Shown here in pieces: positions 60,210 through 64,000 of a DNA stretch of 64,000 bases. A program made the position numbers and the translations under genes. Source of the DNA: Caccocola sp964450835 (lineage in GTDB: Bacteria; Synergistota; Synergistia; Synergistales; Synergistaceae); assembly GCA_964450835.1 (NCBI GenBank), contig CAYVEQ010000002.1, positions 19,905 to 83,904 on the forward strand, in the 5' to 3' direction. Under the pieces are notes generated by a model. The model made no database searches. It had not been told where the DNA came from and was given only the letters and a program-made list of their open reading frames with translations. Each line of letters opens with the position of its first letter. Position 1 is the first letter of the stretch.

Positions 60210-61142
60210 ATGGAGATAAGCCTGATACTCGCGGAAGAAGTGGTGAAACTCTTTCTTATAATGGCTATGGGCTGGGCTACGGTCAAGCTGCGCTTACTGA
60301 AAAGCGACGACAGCCGCGTGATTTCCGCCGTGCTTATCTATGTCGTCACACCATGCGTCATAATAGGCGCCTTCCAGATAGAGGCGTCTCCGCAAGTCGC
60401 GCGCGGGCTTCTTTTCTCTTTGGCCGCGGCGGCCGGCTCGCAGGGGTTCTTTCTGCTTCTTTCGGAGTTCCTGGGACGTCTTATGCGCCTTGACACGGCG
60501 GAACGGCTGACGATCGTCTACACGAACGCCGGCATTCTTGTCTTTCCTCTCGTGCGCGCGCTGCTCGGCGGCGATTACGTCGTCTATTCATGCGCTTTCG
60601 TCGTCGTTCAGCTTACACTGATTTGGACGCACTGCCTCAGTGTGATTGTCGGGCGCGCCGGAGCCGACCTGCGCAAAATTCTTCTGAACATAAACATAAT
60701 TTCCATAGCCGCCGGCGGCGTGATGTTCGCGGCGGGCCTCTCTCTGCCGCGCATTGTGACTGACACTCTCGATATGACGGCCTCGATGGTGGGGCCTCTC
60801 GGAATGCTGCTCGCCGGCATGGTGATAGCCGACGTCCCGCTGCGCGACGTTTTCTGCGACAGGCGGCACTACTTCACGGCGGCTCTCAGGCTTATCGCGG
60901 CCCCGCTGATTCTGCTCGCGCTCTTTAAGCTCTGCGGCGCGTCGCTGCTGACGGCCGAGTGGAAGAAAATCCTTCTCGTGGTGTATCTTGCCTGCGTCAC
61001 GCCGGCCGCGGTCATTGTGACCTCGATGACGCAGCTCTATCGCGGCGACGCGGGAAGCACCGGCATTCTCTACGTGCTGACGACGCTGCTTTCGATTTTC
61101 ACCATGCCGCTGTTAATCGGCCTTTTTGAGCTTGTAATATAA
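60210..61142 (+). CDS. AEC-family (auxin efflux carrier-like) transporter
   Basis: 310 residues from ATG 60210, with GGAGGG upstream. Ten membrane helices in two halves; Y-V-V-T-P-C-V-I-I near 43, Y-T-N-A-G-I-L-V-F-P near 103 (the family's conserved N-x-G/P stretch) and L-A-C-V-T-P-A-A-V near 262. Bacterial members move organic acids such as malate or malonate. First of three exporter-type genes. Ends 58 bases before azlC. Confidence 0.88.
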   Translation: MEISLILAEEVVKLFLIMAMGWATVKLRLLKSDDSRVISAVLIYVVTPCVIIGAFQIEASPQVARGLLFSLAAAAGSQGFFLLLSEFLGRLMRLDTAERLTIVYTNAGILVFPLVRALLGGDYVVYSCAFVVVQLTLIWTHCLSVIVGRAGADLRKILLNINIISIAAGGVMFAAGLSLPRIVTDTLDMTASMVGPLGMLLAGMVIADVPLRDVFCDRRHYFTAALRLIAAPLILLALFKLCGASLLTAEWKKILLVVYLACVTPAAVIVTSMTQLYRGDAGSTGILYVLTTLLSIFTMPLLIGLFELVI

Positions 61143-61200
61143 AATCCCCCTCCGGTTCGCCGCATGTCCCCCGTGATACGCGGCGCGGTACAGGAAAGGC

Positions 61201-61926
61201 GTGATCATTCTGGAAAATCGCGGAATAACAGTGGCGCGCGCCTTTAAGGCCGCCTTCCCGCATACTCTGCCGATACTCGCCGGCTTTCTCTTCATCGGCA
61301 TTGCTTACGGCGTCTACATGAACGTTTCCGGCTTCGGCTTCCTCTATCCCGCGGTCATGAGCGTCGTGATTTACGGCGGGTCGCTTGAGTTCGTGGCGGT
61401 CTCGATGCTGCTTTCGCCCTTCGCGCCGGCGCAGACGCTTCTTGTCGCTCTCATGATACAGGCGCGTCATCTTTTCTACGGCCTCGCGATGCTTGAAAAA
61501 TTCCGCGGGCTCGGCTGGAAGCGCCCCTATCTTATATACGCCATGTGCGACGAGACGTTTTCGATAAACTGCTCCGCCGTGATTCCCGAGGACGTCGACA
61601 AGGGATGGTTCATGTTTTTCGTCACTTTGCTGAATCAATGCTACTGGGTGACGGGAGCGGCGGCGGGCGGGCTTTTGGGCTCGCTCCTCTCCTTTGACAC
61701 AAACGGCATAGAGTTTGTTATGACCGCCATGTTCACCGTGATCTTCCTCGAGCGCTGGCTCGGAGAGAAAAATCACCTGCCGGGCATCATCGGCCTCTGC
61801 TCGTCGGCTTTGTGCCTCGCGCTCTTCGGCGCGGACTCCTTTCTGATACCGGGCATGGTCTGCATACTCTTATTCCTGACGGCCTTTCGCGGGCCGGCGG
61901 AGCGCGCGGGAGGGCGGGCGGAATGA
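61201..61926 (+). CDS. azlC: AzlC-family branched-chain amino acid exporter subunit
   Basis: 241 residues, GTG start at 61201. F-P-H-T-L-P-I-L-A-G-F near 19, G-I-A-Y-G near 33, G-G-S-L-E-F-V near 60 and A-R-H-L-F-Y-G near 90 are AzlC landmarks; about eight membrane helices. Works with AzlD to export valine, leucine, isoleucine or analogues. Overlaps azlD by 4 bases. Exporting excess amino acids fits a peptide fermenter. Confidence 0.93.
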   Translation: MIILENRGITVARAFKAAFPHTLPILAGFLFIGIAYGVYMNVSGFGFLYPAVMSVVIYGGSLEFVAVSMLLSPFAPAQTLLVALMIQARHLFYGLAMLEKFRGLGWKRPYLIYAMCDETFSINCSAVIPEDVDKGWFMFFVTLLNQCYWVTGAAAGGLLGSLLSFDTNGIEFVMTAMFTVIFLERWLGEKNHLPGIIGLCSSALCLALFGADSFLIPGMVCILLFLTAFRGPAERAGGRAE

Positions 61927-62249
61927 CGCACGCGCAGGAGATAATCACTATCGCGATATGCGCCGCCGGAACGATGGCTACGCGCTTCCTGCCCTTTTTT
62001 GTTTTCCGCGAGAACCGGCCCGTGCCGGACTTCGTGCGCTACCTCGGGCAGGCTCTGCCCTCAGCCATCTTCGCCATGCTCGTCGTCTACTGCCTCAGGA
62101 ACGTTGATTTCACCTCGGGCGCGCGCGGCCTGCCGGAACTTCTCTCGATAGCGGCCACGGCGCTGCTTCACATCACGATTCGGCGCATGACCGTCTCGAT
62201 ACTGGGCGGCACAACCTGCTACGCGCTGCTGTCGCGCTTTCTCTTTTAG
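61923..62249 (+). CDS. azlD: AzlD-family branched-chain amino acid exporter subunit
   Basis: 108 residues, four membrane helices, start codon overlapping the azlC stop (ATGA). A-T-R-F-L-P-F-F-V-F near 19 and Y-L-G-Q-A-L-P-S-A-I-F near 41 are family hallmarks. Partner of AzlC. Confidence 0.92.
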   Translation: MTHAQEIITIAICAAGTMATRFLPFFVFRENRPVPDFVRYLGQALPSAIFAMLVVYCLRNVDFTSGARGLPELLSIAATALLHITIRRMTVSILGGTTCYALLSRFLF

Positions 62250-62300
62250 CGCGCGCCCGAAAGCCCGTGCGATTAAAAACCCCGCCGCTTCTTCCGGCAC

Positions 62301-62329
62301 TTGCAAGAATCATTCGCGCTTGCTACAAT
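62301..62329 (+). promoter_or_regulatory. promoter of hydG
   Basis: TTGCAA (62301-62306), 17-base spacer, TACAAT (62324-62329). Confidence 0.7.
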
Positions 62330-62564
62330 GAGCAGGTGAAAAAAGCGACAAGCTGCCCGCAACTTCCGCGCGGCCGGAAAATTTTCCGGGCGCGCGGCAT
62401 TGGGCCGCGAGAAGAAACCATCTGTCCGGCCGGAAATTCCGCCCTGGGAGAAGGAGCCGCAAAAACGCGCAAATGGCCCTTCGCCCGCGGGACGAAGGGC
62501 TTTTTCGTACAGGTGGCGACGGGCGGACAAAAGCGCGGGCGGACACAAAACCGGAGGTGCTGCA
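62330..62564 (+). promoter_or_regulatory. hydG leader with a 30-bp palindrome and an intrinsic terminator
   Basis: About 235 bases. A near-perfect palindrome spans 62367-62396 with a perfect core CCGGAAAATTTTCCGG and arms of 15 bases containing one mismatch. A shorter relative, GGCCGGAAATTCCGCC, follows near 62430-62445. GCCCTTCG (62476-62483) pairs with CGAAGGGC (62493-62500), then T5, about 60 bases before the ATG. This can work as an operator, as an RNA attenuator, or both. Confidence 0.6.
62476..62505 (+). terminator. attenuator-type terminator in the hydG leader
   Basis: Perfect 8-base stem GCCCTTCG/CGAAGGGC with a 9-base loop and T5, located inside the leader rather than after a gene. 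Confidence 0.8.
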
Positions 62565-63992
62565 ATGTACGATAAAAACCAGTTTCAGGACGCTTCGTTC
62601 ATAGATGACGCCGAGATAACCGGAACTCTGGAACGCGCGGGAAAATTGGCTCACGACAAAGGCGCGGTGCGCGAGCTCATCGAAAAGGCGCGCGATTGCC
62701 GCGGCTTAGACCACCGCGACGCGGCCGTGTTCCTCGAGATAACGGATCCGGAGCTTGAGAACGAGCTTTACTCCCTCGCGAAGGAAATCAAAGAGCGCAT
62801 CTACGGACGCCGCATAGTCCTCTTCGCGCCGCTTTACGTCTCCAACTACTGCGTAAACGGCTGCACATACTGCGGCTTCCACAGGGGCAACGCCAATATG
62901 TTCCGCAAAAAGCTCACAATGGAAGAAATCGATAAAGAGACCGACGCGATACTCGCGCTGGGACACAAGCGCATAGCGATGGAATCTGGCGAAGACCCCG
63001 TAAACTCCCCCCTCGACTACATCATCGAGTGCATGGAGCGCGTCTACGCCTACCGCAACTCGCGCGGCGACTCAATCCGCAGAATCAACGTCAACATAGC
63101 GGCCACTACGGTGGAGGAGTTCAAACGCCTCAAAGCGGCGCAGATAGGGACCTACATACTCTTCCAGGAGACCTTCCACCGCCCGACATACGCCAGACTC
63201 CACCCGACCGGCCCCAAGAGCATCTACGACTGGCACACAACGGCCCTGCACCGCGCGCAGGAAGGCGGCATCGACGACGTTGGCACGGGGGTGCTCTACG
63301 GCCTCTACGACTACAAGTACGAAACAGTGGCTCAGCTTATGCTCGCGGAAAATCTCGAGAAAGTCTGCGGCGTCGGGCCGCACACAATTTCCGTTCCGCG
63401 CCTGCGCGAAGCGGGCGGCGTCGACATCGGGGCGTTCCCCTACATTCCGACCGACGAACAGTTCCTCCGCGTCGTCGCCACGCTGCGCGTCGCGACTCCC
63501 TACACCGGGATGATAATATCCACGCGCGAAACGCCGGAGACGCGCCGCAAAGAGCTCGACCTCGGCATCTCGCAGTGCAGCGCCGGTTCATGTACGGGAA
63601 TCGGCGGCTACCACAAAGAGATAGGCCAGCCCGACAGCCCCGACACGGCGCAGTTCAAAATCTCGGACGACCGCAGCCCCGACGAGGTGCTCACGTGGCT
63701 CTGCGAGGACGGCTACATTCCGAGCTACTGCACCGCCTGCTACCGTCAGGGACGCACAGGCGACCGCTTCATGTCGCTCGCGAAATCGGGGCAGATCCGC
63801 AACATCTGCCAGCCGAACGCGATACTGACCTTCAAAGAATACCTCCTAGGCTACGGCTCTGACCATCTGAAAGAGCTCGGAGAAAAAGTGATCGCCAAAG
63901 AAGTCGAGCGGATACCGAGCGAGCGCGTCCGCGAACTGACGAAAGAGCGGCTCAAAAAACTCGAAGAGGGCGCGCAGGACCTCTACTTCTAA
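62565..63992 (+). CDS. hydG: [FeFe]-hydrogenase H-cluster radical-SAM maturase HydG
   Basis: 475 residues from ATG 62565, with CGGAGG upstream. Radical-SAM cluster C-V-N-G-C-T-Y-C (Cys at about residues 96, 100, 103). The C-terminal C-T-A-C-Y-R-Q-G-R-T-G-D-R-F and later N-I-C supply the second, HydG-specific cluster that separates it from ThiH. It splits tyrosine into p-cresol and dehydroglycine and makes the CO and CN ligands of the hydrogenase H-cluster. Q-E-T-F-H-R-P-T-Y is also conserved. Implies hydrogen production or uptake coupled to ferredoxin. Complete within the window. Confidence 0.95.
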   Translation: MYDKNQFQDASFIDDAEITGTLERAGKLAHDKGAVRELIEKARDCRGLDHRDAAVFLEITDPELENELYSLAKEIKERIYGRRIVLFAPLYVSNYCVNGCTYCGFHRGNANMFRKKLTMEEIDKETDAILALGHKRIAMESGEDPVNSPLDYIIECMERVYAYRNSRGDSIRRINVNIAATTVEEFKRLKAAQIGTYILFQETFHRPTYARLHPTGPKSIYDWHTTALHRAQEGGIDDVGTGVLYGLYDYKYETVAQLMLAENLEKVCGVGPHTISVPRLREAGGVDIGAFPYIPTDEQFLRVVATLRVATPYTGMIISTRETPETRRKELDLGISQCSAGSCTGIGGYHKEIGQPDSPDTAQFKISDDRSPDEVLTWLCEDGYIPSYCTACYRQGRTGDRFMSLAKSGQIRNICQPNAILTFKEYLLGYGSDHLKELGEKVIAKEVERIPSERVRELTKERLKKLEEGAQDLYF

Positions 63993-64000
63993 ACAGCCGC

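Overview
The window is GC-rich (about 60 percent by eye), densely coded bacterial chromosome. Gene content points to an anaerobic, amino-acid-fermenting member of the Synergistota (Cloacibacillus/Synergistes-like): pyruvate:ferredoxin oxidoreductase, a phenylacetate-CoA ligase paired with a tandem-ACT protein, a biotin-enzyme carboxyltransferase, corrinoid-protein activation factors, a TRAP carboxylate transporter, an NhaC antiporter, rubrerythrin and the FeFe-hydrogenase maturase HydG. The taxon is inferred from gene content only; no rRNA or marker-gene comparison was possible. A run of 100 Ns (53489-53588) shows that this is a draft scaffold.

Layout. 0-2 kb, minus strand: ApbE, NusG-domain-II protein, Gx transporter and a B3/B4 protein, resembling part of a flavin-based extracellular electron transfer locus. 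2.8-7.8 kb: HAD phosphatase, phenylacetate-CoA ligase, ACT protein, then a T-box riboswitch that controls an acyl-CoA ligase, then tRNA-Thr. 8.2-13.6 kb: NhaC antiporter, then an operon of a class III aminotransferase, a RamA-type ASKHA activator and a MetH-activation-domain protein. 13.6-19.8 kb: metallo-beta-lactamase protein, histidine phosphatase, CorC-type protein with a structured leader, and a three-gene iron/cobalamin ABC importer behind a leader-plus-terminator. 19.9-24.7 kb, minus strand: ferredoxin-type aldo-keto reductase, LarC/LarB, and two genes broken by small indels (transaldolase, DUF2284). 24.9-27.9 kb: TRAP transporter. 28.6-31.7 kb: a lower-GC stretch with a DUF5131 protein and an HxlR regulator divergent from three flavin enzymes. 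32.5-40.2 kb, minus strand: carboxyltransferase, PFOR, FAH-family hydrolase, MalY/PatB aminotransferase. 40.3-53.4 kb: housekeeping and accessory enzymes (PepF, crotonase, peptidase M48, PpnP, NudC, CobO, rubrerythrin, Y-family polymerase, nitronate monooxygenase, a DapB-like reductase, CFA synthase). 53.4-64 kb: the N gap, a P-type ATPase and a CorA channel each behind a structured leader, a small secreted SFPD-repeat protein of the 7(1) septoil-knot type, tRNA-Ser, gamma-glutamyltransferase, AEC and AzlCD exporters, and HydG behind a palindrome-plus-attenuator leader.

Common threads. Amino acids are probably deaminated and oxidised to acyl-CoA through ferredoxin-linked enzymes, with CoA ligases, PFOR, hydrogenase maturation and corrinoid activation forming the energy core. 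RNA-level control is unusually frequent: one clear T-box and five further leaders with terminators or a Shine-Dalgarno-sequestering stem, mostly in front of metal-related genes. Three genes carry indels, at least two of them at or beside homopolymers, so some apparent pseudogenes may be sequencing errors.
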